A stretch of 64,000 bases of DNA, from NCBI RefSeq assembly GCF_000379485.1, contig NZ_KB902277.1:1-64000 (forward strand), given 5' to 3'. This document shows positions 1 through 8,841 of this stretch, piece by piece. Positions within the stretch are counted from its first letter, which is position 1. The number at the start of each line of letters is the position of its first letter. This DNA comes from Wenxinia marina DSM 24838 (GTDB taxonomy: Bacteria; Pseudomonadota; Alphaproteobacteria; Rhodobacterales; Rhodobacteraceae). The position numbers and the translations under genes are program-made. The notes under the pieces were generated by a model. That model did not search any database. It was not told where the DNA came from and saw only the letters and a program-made list of their open reading frames with translations.

Positions 1-1
1 C

Positions 2-175
2 CTCGCCGGCCTGCAGGCCTCGCGCCGGGACCCTGCCTTCGCCGCCTTCCGCGCCCGCCTCGAGGCCGCCGGAAAGCGTCCCAAGCAGGCCATCATCGCC
101 GTCGCACGCAAGCTCCTCACCGTCCTCAACGCCATGCTCCGCGACGCCAAGGACTACGCGACAGCCAACCCCTGA
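2..175 (+). mobile_element. IS110-family transposase, C-terminal fragment (cut by window edge)
   Basis: The first 57 codons read as the end of an IS110/Transposase_20 type recombinase: a run of Leu/Ala-rich helix, then the pattern DPAFAAFRARLEAAGKRPKQ followed by a basic helix ending in LLTVLNAMLRD, which is typical of the family C-terminus. The gene enters from the left edge, so it cannot be said whether the full transposase is intact. No terminal inverted repeat is obvious downstream; IS110 elements usually lack them. It is the only transposase sequence seen in the window. Confidence 0.8.
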
Positions 176-469
176 GGTTACAGTTGCCGGGTCGGGCCCG
201 GGACGGGTTCGAACAGTCGCGATCGTCATGGATCACCTCGCAGGTTCACCGTGCGCGGCGGCTCCGCGGGGTCTCGCGGGGCGGCTGCCGGAGAGCCGGC
301 CACCCCGGAGCCGTCACTCCATCGGAGCGATCGTGCCCGCCTCGACCGCGGCGGCCAGCTCGCCCTCGTCGGGCATGCCGCCGCGGCCTCGGCGGACCAT
401 CGCCCGCGGCGCTGGATTCCCCCGCGCCGCTCGGGTTACGTCCGCCGCACAGCGACAGAAGGACGCCCC
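176..469. other. Non-coding gap between transposase tail and nucleoside hydrolase
   Basis: About 290 bases with no convincing gene. It starts with a GC palindrome (around 187-203, CCGGGTCGGGCCCGGGACGG) resembling the dispersed GC palindromes found elsewhere in the window. It probably holds the end of the insertion element and the promoter of the nucleoside hydrolase, but no clear -35/-10 pair is visible. Confidence 0.4.
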
Positions 470-1405
470 ATGCCCCGCCAGATCGTGATCGACACCGACC
501 CCGGACAGGACGACGCGGTCGCAATCCTCCTCGCCCTCGCCTCGCCCGAACTGGAGGTCCTCGGCATCACCGCGGTCGCCGGCAACGTACCCCTGGAGCT
601 GACGGCCCGAAACGCCCGCGTGGTGTGCGAGCTGGCGGGACGGACCGACGTGCCCGTCTTCGCCGGCTGCGACCGTCCGATGGGCCGCACGCTCGTCACC
701 GCCGAGCACGTGCACGGCACCACAGGCCTCGACGGCGCCGACCTGCCGGAGCCGACGATGCCGCTGCAGGACGCCCACGCCGTCGACTGGATCGTCGAGA
801 CCGTCCGCGCCCGCCCCGAGGGCGCCGTCACGCTCTGTCCCCTCGGCCCACTGACGAACATCGGCACCGCCCTGACCCGCGCCCCCGACATCGCCGCCCG
901 CCTCGCCGGCATCGTCCTGATGGGCGGCGCCTACTTCGAGGTGGGCAACATCACCCCGGCGGCGGAGTTCAACATCTACGTCGATCCCGAGGCGGCGGAC
1001 GTCGTGTTCCGCTCCGGCGTGCCGCTGACGGTCATGCCGCTCGACGTCACCCACAAGGCGCTGACCACCCGCGCCCGCGTCGACGCCATCCGCGCCCTCG
1101 GCACCCCGGTCGGCGACGCCGTGGCCGGCTGGACCGGCTTCTTCGAGCGGTTCGACAAGGAGAAGTACGGCTCCGAAGGCGCGCCGCTGCATGACCCAAC
1201 GGTGATCGCGTACCTGCTGCGCCCCGACCTCTTCACCGGCCGGCACGTGAACGTGGAGATCGAGACGGTCTCGGACCTCACCCGCGGCATGACCGTCGCG
1301 GACTGGTGGGGCGTGACCGACCGCCCGAGGAACGCGACCTTCGTCGGCGACCTCGACGCCGACGGCTTCTACGCGCTGCTGACCGAGCGGCTGGGACGGT
1401 TGTGA
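470..1405 (+). CDS. Inosine-uridine preferring nucleoside hydrolase
   Basis: 311-residue protein of the calcium-dependent nucleoside hydrolase family, which cleaves ribonucleosides to ribose and free base in purine/pyrimidine salvage. The diagnostic N-terminal metal-binding motif DTDPGQDD is at residues 8-15. The TLCPLGPLTNIGTAL and VLMGGAYFEVGNITPAAEFNIYVDPEAA segments match the family substrate pocket, with the late Asp of LHDPT (near residue 243) completing the metal site. The start is the ATG directly before the conserved IVIDTDPG strand; upstream in-frame sequence has no family similarity. The downstream GNAT gene overlaps its stop by four bases, so the two are probably co-transcribed. 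Confidence 0.93.
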   Translation: MPRQIVIDTDPGQDDAVAILLALASPELEVLGITAVAGNVPLELTARNARVVCELAGRTDVPVFAGCDRPMGRTLVTAEHVHGTTGLDGADLPEPTMPLQDAHAVDWIVETVRARPEGAVTLCPLGPLTNIGTALTRAPDIAARLAGIVLMGGAYFEVGNITPAAEFNIYVDPEAADVVFRSGVPLTVMPLDVTHKALTTRARVDAIRALGTPVGDAVAGWTGFFERFDKEKYGSEGAPLHDPTVIAYLLRPDLFTGRHVNVEIETVSDLTRGMTVADWWGVTDRPRNATFVGDLDADGFYALLTERLGRL

Positions 1406-1845
1406 GCACCGCCCTGCACCTCTGCGGCCCGGACGACGCGGACCGGCTGGCACCCCTCCTCGCCCGGTTCGCCGCGGAGTTCGGCCTGCCGGACGAGGGG
1501 CGCGGGGCGGCGGTAGCGCCGCTGCTGCAGGGGTCGCCCTACGGCATGGTCTACCTGCTGGGGCCGCGCTCGGCGCCGATCGGCTACGTTGTCGTGACGC
1601 TCGGCTGGGGAATCGAACTCGGCGGGATGGAGGCCTGGATCGACGAGATCTGGATCCGCCCCTCGGTCCGCGGCCGCGGCATCGCCACCGAGGTGCTGCA
1701 GGCCCTGTCCACCCGCCTCGCCGCCGCCGACGTGAAGGCGATCCACCTCGAGGCCGACCGCGACGCGCCGGAGGCGCACCGCCTGTACCGGCGCGCTGGC
1801 TTCGCCCTGCGCGAGCGGCACTGCCTGATGACGCGGGTCCTCTGA
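1402..1845 (+). CDS. GNAT-family N-acetyltransferase
   Basis: 147-residue GCN5-related acetyltransferase. The acetyl-CoA pyrophosphate-binding motif A is visible as IWIRPSVRGRGIATEVLQAL near residues 83-102, followed by the AIHLEADRDAPEAHRLYRRAGF strand-helix of motif B, with C-terminal MTRVL. Its GTG start overlaps the TGA of the nucleoside hydrolase (GTGA), indicating translational coupling. The acetylated substrate cannot be deduced; coupling to a nucleoside hydrolase is only suggestive. Confidence 0.85.
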   Translation: MSTALHLCGPDDADRLAPLLARFAAEFGLPDEGRGAAVAPLLQGSPYGMVYLLGPRSAPIGYVVVTLGWGIELGGMEAWIDEIWIRPSVRGRGIATEVLQALSTRLAAADVKAIHLEADRDAPEAHRLYRRAGFALRERHCLMTRVL

Positions 1846-1881
1846 CTGGCGAAGGGCCCCTCGCCGACCTAAGTCCGTGAC

Positions 1882-3288
1882 ATGACCCTTCACGTCCCCT
1901 TCGACAACAGCTACGCCCGCCTGCCCGAGGCGCTCTTCACCCGCCAGCCGCCCCAGCCGGTCGCGGCGCCGCGGCTGATCGCGCTGAACGAGGACCTCGC
2001 CCGGCTGCTCCGCCTCGACCCCGCCGCGTTGCGCTCGGACGAGGGTGTGGCCGCCCTCGCCGGCAACGCCGTGCCCGACGGCGCCGCGCCGCTGGCGCAG
2101 GCCTATGCGGGCCACCAGTTCGGCAACTGGAACCCAGGCCTCGGCGACGGCCGCGCGCTGCTGCTGGGCGAGGTGGTGGGTACCGATGGGGTGCGGCGCG
2201 ACATCCAGCTCAAGGGATCCGGCCGCACCCCCTATTCCCGGATGGGCGACGGCCGGGCGTGGCTGGGGCCGGTGCTGCGGGAATATCTCTGCTCCGAGGC
2301 GATGGCGGCGATGGGCGTCCCGACCACCCGTGCCCTGGCGGCCGTCGCGACGGGCGAGACGGTGGTCCGCGAGGCCCCCCTGCCCGGCGCGATCCTGACC
2401 CGCGTGGCGCAGAGCCACATCCGCGTCGGCACCTTCCAGCTGTTCGCCGCGAAGGGCGACCGGGACGCCCTCGCCGCGCTGGCCGAGCATGCGCGTGCGC
2501 GCCACTATCCGGAGGCCGACGGCATCCCCGGCCTGCTCGACGGCGTCGTCGCCGCACAGGCCCGGCTGATCGCGAGATGGATGAGCCTCGGCTTCGTCCA
2601 CGGCGTGATGAACACCGACAACATGGCGATCTCGGGCGAGACGATCGACTACGGCCCCTGCGCCTTCATGGACGTCTACCACCCGGCGACGGTGTTCTCG
2701 TCGATCGACCAGTTCGGCCGCTACGCCTACCAGAACCAGCCGCAGATCGGTTTGTGGAACCTCGCGCAGTTCGCCTCGTCGCTGGTGCCGCTGATGGACG
2801 ACCACGACGCGGCGGTGGAGCGGTTCACCGCCTCCCTCGACCGCTTCGCCGACCTCTACCAGGCCGCCTGGCTGGAGGAGTTCGGCGCCAAGCTGGGCCT
2901 CGCCGACGCGGGCCCCGACGACCGGCCGCTGATCGAGGAGCTGCTGACGCTCATGGCCACCGACGGCGCGGACTTCACCAACGCCTTCGGCGCCCTCGGC
3001 ACGCCAGCGGCGCGGGACCAGTTCACCGACCGGGACGCCTTCGCCGCTTGGGACGAACGCTGGCAGGCCCGCCGGCCCGACCTCGCCCTGATGGCGCGGA
3101 CCAACCCGAAGGTCATCCCCCGGACCCACCTCATCGAGGCGGCGATCGCCGCGGCCACGGCGGAGGACGTCGCGCCGTTCGAGCGGATGTTGGCGGCGGT
3201 GACCCGCCCCTTCGACGATCCGGGCCCGCCCTTCACCGTGCCGCCCACCGACGCCGAGCGGGTCACCCGGACCTTCTGCGGAACCTGA
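1882..3288 (+). CDS. selO: Protein adenylyltransferase SelO (YdiU/UPF0061 family)
   Basis: 468-residue pseudokinase-fold enzyme. Family members transfer AMP from ATP onto Ser/Thr/Tyr of target proteins and help redox homeostasis. Seen: the [19 protein letters not shown] segment, the ATP-contacting [19 protein letters not shown] region, the HGVMNTDNM catalytic-loop equivalent (Asp near 246) and the DYGPCAFMD metal site (Asp near 256). The length is close to the bacterial norm of about 480. A single Cys lies three residues from the end, where longer homologues carry a Cys or Sec redox pair. It is separated by 36 bases from the upstream GNAT gene and may be in the same transcript. Confidence 0.93.
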   Translation: MTLHVPFDNSYARLPEALFTRQPPQPVAAPRLIALNEDLARLLRLDPAALRSDEGVAALAGNAVPDGAAPLAQAYAGHQFGNWNPGLGDGRALLLGEVVGTDGVRRDIQLKGSGRTPYSRMGDGRAWLGPVLREYLCSEAMAAMGVPTTRALAAVATGETVVREAPLPGAILTRVAQSHIRVGTFQLFAAKGDRDALAALAEHARARHYPEADGIPGLLDGVVAAQARLIARWMSLGFVHGVMNTDNMAISGETIDYGPCAFMDVYHPATVFSSIDQFGRYAYQNQPQIGLWNLAQFASSLVPLMDDHDAAVERFTASLDRFADLYQAAWLEEFGAKLGLADAGPDDRPLIEELLTLMATDGADFTNAFGALGTPAARDQFTDRDAFAAWDERWQARRPDLALMARTNPKVIPRTHLIEAAIAAATAEDVAPFERMLAAVTRPFDDPGPPFTVPPTDAERVTRTFCGT

Positions 3289-3393
3289 CCTGCACCGGCG
3301 CACATGGGGCGCGCGATTTCTCCGTCTTTGCTCGCTGGCCGAACATGGCCCATCTTCGGCGCAGTCAGACACGCAATCGAAGAAGACCACGCC

Positions 3394-3798
3394 ATGATCG
3401 ACACCCTCACCCGCCACCAGCCCAACGCCCTCGCGCTCCTGCGCGTCGTCACCGGCCTTCTGTTCCTGCACCACGGCACGCAGAAGCTGTTCTCGCTGCC
3501 GCCGCTCCCCGAGGGGATGCAGGGCATGCTCGGCCCGCTCTTCTGGCCCGCCGGCATCCTCGAGGTGGTGGGCGGCGTCCTCATCATCATCGGCCTGTTC
3601 ACCCGGCCGGTCGCATTCCTGCTATCCGGCATGATGGCCGTCGCCTACTTCCTCGCCCATGCGTCGCAGAACTTCTACCCGGCCCTGAACGGCGGCGACG
3701 CGTCGATCCTGTTCTCGTTCGTGTTCCTGTACCTGGTCTTCGCCGGCCCCGGCGCCTTCAGCGTCGATGCCGCGCGTCGCGCGCCCGCCTACGCCTGA
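3394..3798 (+). CDS. DoxX-family membrane protein
   Basis: 134-residue integral membrane protein with four hydrophobic segments and the DoxX hallmarks: LLRVVTGLLFLHHGTQKLF near the N-terminus, the FWPAGILEVVGGVLIIIGLFTRP middle and a C-terminal FVFLYLVFAGPGAFSVD. DoxX proteins sit in the inner membrane and in some bacteria associate with thiol/redox enzymes; the role here is not defined. The ATG at 3394 is chosen because the conserved family start (an amphipathic helix before the first membrane segment) begins there, although the frame is open further upstream. The stop overlaps the end of the convergent EamA gene by ten bases. Confidence 0.85.
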   Translation: MIDTLTRHQPNALALLRVVTGLLFLHHGTQKLFSLPPLPEGMQGMLGPLFWPAGILEVVGGVLIIIGLFTRPVAFLLSGMMAVAYFLAHASQNFYPALNGGDASILFSFVFLYLVFAGPGAFSVDAARRAPAYA

Positions 3799-4691
3799 CG
3801 GACGGCAGGACGCGGGGGCCGGTTGATCAGCACGAGCCCTGCAGCGACGAGGAGGAGGGCCAGCGCCAGCGTTGGCCCCACCTCCTCGCCCAGCAGCGCC
3901 CAACCGAGCGCGACGGCGAGGACGGGCGACAGGAACGAGAAGGACGCGACCCCGGACGCGGGGTAGATCGACAGAAGCCACAGCCAGAAGACGAAGCCCG
4001 CCGTCACCACGACGACGATCTGGAAGGCCAGACCCCACAGGTGGATCGGCGCGAGATCCCGCACCAGCGGCCCGAACAGCGGCGCCAGCAGCAGCAGGAT
4101 CGGCGCCGAGACCAGGACCTGCCACATCAGCTGCATCTCCGGCCGGACGGTCCGCAACGGCGACGCCTTCGCCAGCAGCCCCGTCGCCGCCCAGCCCACC
4201 GCCCCGCCGAGCGCGGCGAGATCCCCCGCCAGCGACGCCTCTCCGCCCCGCCGGCCCGCGAACGCGACCGCGACGCCGGCCATCGCGACCAGAAGGCCGA
4301 GGCCCTTGCGCGATGTGATCCGGTCGCCGGGGACGAAGACATGCGCCATCAGCGCCATCCAGACGGGCATCGAGTAGAAGATGATCGCCGACCGGCTGAC
4401 CGTGGTGAGGTCGAGCGCCACGAACAGGCACAGGAACTCCAGCGCGAACACCGTGCCCGTCAGCACCCCGTACAGCGCCACCCGCCGCCCGCCGAACTCG
4501 ACCGGCACGCGCCGCAGCCGCAGCCACAGCAGCAGGCACAGCACCGCCCCGGCCGAGCGCAGCCCGGCGAAGAACACCGGCTGCAGCCCGCCGTTCGTGA
4601 CCTTGATGACGACCTGGTTGAAGGCCAGCAGCGCCGAGAAGGACGTGAGCGCGATCGCCCCGAACGCGTCGATGTGAGGCCTCGGCTCCAT
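3789..4691 (-). CDS. EamA-family (DMT superfamily) transporter
   Basis: 300-residue inner-membrane exporter-like protein with ten predicted hydrophobic segments arranged as two EamA repeats (roughly residues 7-135 and 150-290). The first repeat includes the SRSAIIFYSMPVWMALMAHV pattern and the second PASGVASFSFLSPVLAVALGWALLGEEV. Family members export amino acids, metabolites or nucleotide-like compounds; the substrate is unknown. ATG at 4691 is preferred over a TTG twelve codons upstream. The extra codons are Pro/Ala-rich, not family-like, and the TTG lies within TTGACA, a possible -35 element. It is convergent with and overlaps the DoxX gene. Confidence 0.88.
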   Translation of the reverse strand: MEPRPHIDAFGAIALTSFSALLAFNQVVIKVTNGGLQPVFFAGLRSAGAVLCLLLWLRLRRVPVEFGGRRVALYGVLTGTVFALEFLCLFVALDLTTVSRSAIIFYSMPVWMALMAHVFVPGDRITSRKGLGLLVAMAGVAVAFAGRRGGEASLAGDLAALGGAVGWAATGLLAKASPLRTVRPEMQLMWQVLVSAPILLLLAPLFGPLVRDLAPIHLWGLAFQIVVVVTAGFVFWLWLLSIYPASGVASFSFLSPVLAVALGWALLGEEVGPTLALALLLVAAGLVLINRPPRPAVRQA

Positions 4692-4853
4692 GCCCGGCAC
4701 CGGGCACCGGGGGGCCGGCGCTGTCAAGCTGCCCCTCTCATCGAGCCATAAATATTCCCGGGGGAGTCCCGCGTCAGCGGGACGGGGGGCAGCGCCCCCC
4801 GAACGATCGCGTGCGCCCGCAAGGGCGCTCCGCTGGATCGGTCGGAAGGGAAG

Positions 4854-4930
4854 TGGCGCGGTTGACGGGGCTCGAACCCGCGACCCCCGGCGTGACAGGC
4901 CGGTACTCTAACCAACTGAGCTACAACCGC
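4854..4930 (-). tRNA. tRNA-Asp (GTC)
   Basis: 77-base tRNA. The acceptor stem GCGGTTG/CAACCGC pairs perfectly, the D-arm reads TAGCTCAGTTGG, the T-arm GGGTTCGAGCCC, and CCA is encoded at the 3' end. The anticodon loop centres on GTC. This tRNA is the target of queuosine insertion by Tgt and of glutamyl-queuosine formation by GluQRS, both encoded in this window. Confidence 0.97.
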
Positions 4931-5001
4931 GCGTGAGGCGTCGTTTATGGCCCCCCGCCGGGGAGGTCAAGCGCCCCCGCGACGATTTCCCGACGAATTT
5001 C

Positions 5002-5517
5002 TCACCACCGCCAGACGATCCTCCGGGCGATCACCGGCATGCCGTCGATCTCGTCCTCGAACGGCCCGCCATCGACCCCGCCGAGGGCGGCATAGGCGGC
5101 GCGGGCGTCGTGGTTCTCCTCCGCGACCTCCAGCCAGAGCCCATGCCCGCCGCCTGCCGACAGCCGCGCGCAGGCGGCGCCGAACAGGGCGCGGCCGATG
5201 CCCCGGCCCTTCAGGTCCGGCCGGACGTGGAAGGCGCGGACGAACCCGACGGGCAGGTCCAGCCCGCCGCGGTTGCCGCCGCCCGGCTCCACGTAGAGGA
5301 ATCCCTGAAGGTCGCCCGGCCCCCCGTGCAGCAGGATGAACCCGGTCTGCGGCAGCGCGCCGAAGCGGGCGGCGAGGAACCGCTCCACCGGCTCGCCCAG
5401 GTAGTCGGCCGGCAACAGGTCGGCGTACGCGCTGCGCCAGCTCGCCACGTTCAGGGCGGCTATCTCGGGCATGTCCGCCTCGGCGGCCTCGCGGATCGGA
5501 GTCTGGTGCAGTGTCAT
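5002..5517 (-). CDS. GNAT-family N-acetyltransferase
   Basis: 171-residue acetyltransferase. The N-terminus IREAAEADMPEIAALNVASWRSAYADLLP is the typical first strand-helix of the family. The acetyl-CoA loop is FHVRPDLKGRGIGRALF near residues 95-111, followed by LWLEVAEENHDARAAYAALGG. The start ATG lies 11 bases downstream of the pirin stop, so the two genes probably form one transcript. The substrate is unknown. Confidence 0.88.
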   Translation of the reverse strand: MTLHQTPIREAAEADMPEIAALNVASWRSAYADLLPADYLGEPVERFLAARFGALPQTGFILLHGGPGDLQGFLYVEPGGGNRGGLDLPVGFVRAFHVRPDLKGRGIGRALFGAACARLSAGGGHGLWLEVAEENHDARAAYAALGGVDGGPFEDEIDGMPVIARRIVWRW

Positions 5518-5528
5518 GTCGGAGAACG

Positions 5529-6467
5529 TCACCTCTCGGGCAGGGGGATGAATTCGGACGCGTCGCCTGGCGGCAGCTGGAAGCGCCCGTGTTCCCAGTC
5601 GCCCTCGCGCCATGCCTCCTTGGCGGCCTCGATCCGCTCCTTCGAGGAGGCGACGAAGTTCCACCAGATGTAGCGCGGTCCGTTCAGGGTTGCACCGCCC
5701 AGGACCATCAACCGAGCGCCCCGCGGCCCGGCGGTGACCGAGATGCGGTCGCCGGGGCGGAACACCATCATCCGGCCGGCCGGGTAGGTCTCGCCCGCGA
5801 CCGTCACCTCGCCCTCCAGAACGTAGATGCCGCGATCCTCGTGCTCGTCCGGCAGCGGCAGCCGCGCGCCGGGGGCGAGCGTGGCGTCGGCGTAGACCAG
5901 CTCCGTCGGCACCGGGACCGGCGCCGCCGCGCCCCAGCCGGTGCCGAGGATCAGCCGCACCTCCTTGCCCTCGCCCTCCAGCACCGGCAGCTCGTCCGCG
6001 CCGGCATGGACGAAGGCCGCGGGGTCGTCCTCGCGCTCGTCCGGCAGGGCGAGCCAGGTCTGGATGCCGAACAGCCCGGACGGGCGCTGGCGCATCTCGC
6101 CGTCGGTCCGCTCGGAGTGGGTGATCCCCTGCCCGGCCGTCATCAGGTTCACCGCCCCCGGTTCGATCCAGGCGTCGGTGCCGAGACTGTCGCGGTGGTG
6201 CATCCGGCCGCGGTGCAGGTAGGTGACCGTCGCCAGCCCGATATGCGGGTGGGGACGCACGTCGATTCCTTGCCCGGTCAGGAACTCCGCCGGGCCCATC
6301 TGGTCGAAGAAGATGAACGGCCCCACCATCTGCCGCGCGGGCGCCGGCAGCGCGCGCCGCACCTCGAACCCGCCGAGGTCACGGGCGCGGGGGACGATCA
6401 GGGTCTCGATCGCGTCGACCGCGTCGCCGGTCGGGCAGTCGGGATCGAGGGCGGGGTTCCAGCTCAT
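5529..6467 (-). CDS. Pirin-family bicupin protein
   Basis: 312-residue pirin-like protein made of two cupin barrels. The metal-binding N-terminal cupin shows RPHPHIGLATVTYL with a further HHRDSLG and a Glu-containing ITHSERT segment, which together give the His3-Glu iron site of the family. The second cupin carries EHEDRGIYVLEGEVTVAGE. Bacterial pirins are quercetinase-like dioxygenases or iron-binding regulators; which applies here is not decided by sequence. The start ATG is preceded by GGAGG/GGAGAC. It is first in a two-gene group with the GNAT enzyme. Confidence 0.92.
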   Translation of the reverse strand: MSWNPALDPDCPTGDAVDAIETLIVPRARDLGGFEVRRALPAPARQMVGPFIFFDQMGPAEFLTGQGIDVRPHPHIGLATVTYLHRGRMHHRDSLGTDAWIEPGAVNLMTAGQGITHSERTDGEMRQRPSGLFGIQTWLALPDEREDDPAAFVHAGADELPVLEGEGKEVRLILGTGWGAAAPVPVPTELVYADATLAPGARLPLPDEHEDRGIYVLEGEVTVAGETYPAGRMMVFRPGDRISVTAGPRGARLMVLGGATLNGPRYIWWNFVASSKERIEAAKEAWREGDWEHGRFQLPPGDASEFIPLPER

Positions 6468-6562
6468 GTCTCCAGCCTCCTTGCTGCGGGATGAAGCTAG
6501 GACGGTCCGGCGGCGGCGGGAAGCGCCGCGGGGCGCACAGTGAAGGTGCGGAGCGGCCGGGC

Positions 6563-6638
6563 TGGTGGGTGGTGAGGGGCTCGAACCCCCGACATCCTCG
6601 GTGTAAACGAGACGCTCTACCAGCTGAGCTAACCACCC
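6563..6638 (-). tRNA. tRNA-Val (TAC)
   Basis: 76-base tRNA. The acceptor stem GGGTGGT/ACCACCC is perfect, with discriminator A and encoded CCA. The D-arm is TAGCTCAGCTGG, the anticodon loop TTTACAC gives TAC, and the T-arm GGGGGTTCGAGCCCC is complete. A second valine tRNA (CAC) lies 1.3 kb to the right on the same strand. Confidence 0.97.
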
Positions 6639-6677
6639 GCGCCCGGTCCGGTCCCATAGCCGAAGGACCGCGGCCCA

Positions 6678-7280
6678 TCAAGCGGCGTCCCCCGGCTCGC
6701 CCGCGTCCAGCGTCCGGTGCGCCCCGCCCGCGACATGGTGGATCACCCCCTGCCCGCCCGGCACCTCGGCGACGCGATCCAGACCCAGACCCAGCGCGGC
6801 CGTCCGCAGGAACCGCGATGTGACGCCGTGCGTGATCGCGACGGTCGGTCGGTCGAGGCCTTTCAGATACTCCGTCACCCGCGCGAGCAGCGCTTCGAAC
6901 GGCTCGCCCCCCGGCGCGGCTTCGTAGAGGGCGAGGAAGTGGGCGTCCGGCCCCAGCCCCGCCTCGACGCGGATCTCCTCGCGGTTGCGACCGGCCCACG
7001 CGCCCACGCCGATCTCGCGCAGGCGGTCGTCCACGCGCGCCTCCCCGGCGCCATTCAGGATCAGTTCCGCCGTCCGCCGCGCGCGCCCCTGCGGGCTGAC
7101 GTCGAAGCGATGGGTCGCGGGCGTCACTCCCATCTCCGCCAGCAGCCGCCCCATTGCCCGTGCCTGCGCCTCGCCCCGCGGGGTGAGCGCACTGTCGAGA
7201 GGTCCCTGCCAGCGGCCGATGCGGTTCCACTCGGTCTCGCCGTGGCGGACGACGTAAAGATCCGGGGGCGTCAGGAGCAC
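6678..7280 (-). CDS. Histidine phosphatase family protein (phosphoglycerate-mutase-like)
   Basis: 200-residue member of the histidine phosphatase superfamily. The catalytic RHGETEWN motif is at about residues 12-19, the second conserved His is in VAITHGVTSRFLR near residue 154, and LTPRGEAQARAMG follows the expected spacing. Such enzymes dephosphorylate sugar phosphates or nucleotides; it is too short and divergent for certain assignment as a glycolytic mutase. The start codon is GTG at 7280, six codons before the first conserved strand; the ribosome binding site is weak. Confidence 0.88.
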   Translation of the reverse strand: MLLTPPDLYVVRHGETEWNRIGRWQGPLDSALTPRGEAQARAMGRLLAEMGVTPATHRFDVSPQGRARRTAELILNGAGEARVDDRLREIGVGAWAGRNREEIRVEAGLGPDAHFLALYEAAPGGEPFEALLARVTEYLKGLDRPTVAITHGVTSRFLRTAALGLGLDRVAEVPGGQGVIHHVAGGAHRTLDAGEPGDAA

Positions 7281-7529
7281 CGGCGGCTCGTTTTCCGGTC
7301 AAGCGGGCGTGACGGCCGGACAACGCCGGGCGTTGCACCGACACCTTCGATGCGACCGCGGCGCGCCGGCTGGATGAGGGTGGCGTGAGACGGCGCAAGA
7401 GTGTCGCGGCTGCGCACCACCGATCGGGTGCAGAGGCTGCCGTCGCGGAACATAAGGCATTCAAGATGGACAAATTGCCTTCGACCTCGATTAGGTAGGC
7501 AAGCGTGCATTGCGGAGCAGGACGCGGAT

Positions 7530-7793
7530 ATGGCCACGACGGATCGGGAAAGCGTCGAAGCCCTGGCTGAGAAGCTCCGCATCACCCTCCGGGCGATCGC
7601 CACGACGAGCGGCGAACCGAAGGCAGCGGGGCGGCTGGGCGTCAATGCGTACCTCACGATGCACCTCCTGCTCGATGAACGCGACCTGATCTGGAACGAG
7701 GCGATCGAGGCCGCTGCCGTCGAGGTCGAGACATCGACGTCCGAGATGATCGCGGCCGCGGTGGCGCCGGCCATCCGGATGCTGAAGCGCTAG
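7530..7793 (+). CDS. Small hypothetical protein (87 aa)
   Basis: Not recognised. An 87-residue soluble protein, Ala/Glu-rich and probably all helical, with a stretch LGVNAYLTMHLLLDERDLIWNEAIEAAAVEVE. No signal peptide or membrane segment is visible. The ATG at 7530 has a purine-rich GGAGCAGGA upstream. The frame stays open for 43 codons further upstream without protein-like composition. It lies alone between divergent neighbours, with about 250 non-coding bases before it. Confidence 0.6.
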   Translation: MATTDRESVEALAEKLRITLRAIATTSGEPKAAGRLGVNAYLTMHLLLDERDLIWNEAIEAAAVEVETSTSEMIAAAVAPAIRMLKR

Positions 7794-7883
7794 ACCGCCC
7801 GGTCATCCGCGGCCCGGGCCGGACCTGCCCCGCAGACGCGCGGTCCAGTGCAACGATGAGATGCGGCGCGAACGGCGGAAGGC

Positions 7884-7958
7884 TGGTGGGTGATGAGAGA
7901 TTCGAACTCCCGACATCTTCGATGTGAACGAAGCGCTCTACCACTGAGCTAATCACCC
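7884..7958 (-). tRNA. tRNA-Val (CAC)
   Basis: 75-base tRNA with perfect acceptor stem GGGTGAT/ATCACCC, discriminator A and encoded CCA. The anticodon stem CTTCG/CGAAG encloses loop TTCACAT, giving CAC. The T-arm GGGAGTTCGAATCTC is intact. Together with the TAC isoacceptor at 6563-6638 it decodes valine codons. Confidence 0.96.
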
Positions 7959-7971
7959 GTCGGGCGAGGCC

Positions 7972-8328
7972 TTAAACGTCCTCGCCGGGGTCTGCAAGAG
8001 GGTCCTTGGCGGCGTCCATGATGACTTTCACGGTAAGGACGCGACGCTTCTCCCCCGCCTTGCTGCCGACGATCCTGATCTTGCCGAGACCGGTCAGGCG
8101 CATCTCCTCGCCGCTCCGCAGCGCGTCGCCCAGCACCTCGAGGGCCGCCGACGCGGCGGCGCGAGCGTCGGCGCGGCGCATTCCCGTTCGATCGGCAATG
8201 CGCTCCGCGAACTCCCCGATCCGCAGCTCCGAAGGTTGTAATGCAGGGGCGTCGTCCGCCGAGGAGGAGTCCCCGACCGGCGATCCGCCGGACGACGCGA
8301 TGGTGAAGGTCGGCCTGGATTTCGCCAT
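7972..8328 (-). CDS. HU/IHF-like DNA-binding domain protein
   Basis: 118-residue protein with an N-terminal disordered Ser/Ala/Asp tail (about 35 residues) followed by an HU-type fold: IGEFAERIADRTGMRRADARAAASAALEVLGDALRSGEEMRLTGLGKIRIV, matching the helix-helix-strand core of bacterial histone-like proteins. The DNA-binding beta-arm is short, so it is a diverged paralogue rather than canonical HU. ATG 8328 has AGGAGG at ideal spacing. The gene begins downstream of nothing obvious and ends 14 bases before the tRNA-Val gene. Role inferred: nucleoid or DNA-architectural protein. Confidence 0.75.
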   Translation of the reverse strand: MAKSRPTFTIASSGGSPVGDSSSADDAPALQPSELRIGEFAERIADRTGMRRADARAAASAALEVLGDALRSGEEMRLTGLGKIRIVGSKAGEKRRVLTVKVIMDAAKDPLADPGEDV

Positions 8329-8517
8329 CGGAACCTCCTGCTGCGCCACCGGTGTAGCAGGAGCGGAACCTTCCCCATACGGTCGCGTGGGCCGCGAGGC
8401 GACGCGGCCGGCGGCGCCGTGTCGGGAATCCCACGATGCCGGATCCCTTGACAGACAGGGCCCGGCGGGCGGAGGCTGCGCACGTTGACGCTAGGACATT
8501 GGACACAGGAGATTGCA

Positions 8518-8754
8518 ATGATCCGGACCTCCCTCATCGCGGCAGGAGCCTTGGCCCTGTCGCTGGCCGGCCCCGCCGGCGCCGGTGGCTTCGCCGACGA
8601 GATTGTCGAGGCACCGCCCGCCGTCATCGTCGAGCCGCCGGCGCCGCGGGGGTCGTTGCCCGGCTGGGTGATCCCGGCGGTGCTCGTCGCCGGCCTCATC
8701 GCGCTCGCGGTGTCTGGCGACGACAGCGACGACGACGAAGGCGTCGGGGGCTGA
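8518..8754 (+). CDS. Small exported or membrane protein (78 aa)
   Basis: 78-residue protein with a classical signal peptide (MIRTSLIAAGALALSLAGPAGA), a Pro/Val-rich linker (EAPPAVIVEPPAPRG), one hydrophobic helix (WVIPAVLVAGLIALAVS) and an acidic tail GDDSDDDEG. CAGGAG precedes the ATG. Not assigned to a named family; I infer an inner-membrane or periplasmic anchor protein. A strong hairpin terminator follows at 8785. Confidence 0.7.
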   Translation: MIRTSLIAAGALALSLAGPAGAGGFADEIVEAPPAVIVEPPAPRGSLPGWVIPAVLVAGLIALAVSGDDSDDDEGVGG

Positions 8755-8784
8755 TCGGGGGACGCCCTCACGACGGCATACGAA

Positions 8785-8811
8785 AAGGGCGCGCCGCAGT
8801 GGCGCGCCCTT
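8785..8811. terminator. Hairpin terminator between the small exported protein and lon (bidirectional)
   Basis: An 11-bp perfect stem AAGGGCGCGCC/GGCGCGCCCTT with loop GCAGT, flanked by GAAA on the left and TCTCCG on the right. It lies between the convergent ends of the 78-residue gene and lon, so it can serve both. Confidence 0.75.
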
Positions 8812-8841
8812 CTCCGTCTTATGTCGCCTGCGCGGCGGGCG

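Noticed and set aside
1-470. Genomic island boundary at the transposase tail
   Set aside because: Only one transposase end is visible, flanking genes have normal composition, and no attachment-site repeat or integrase is seen.
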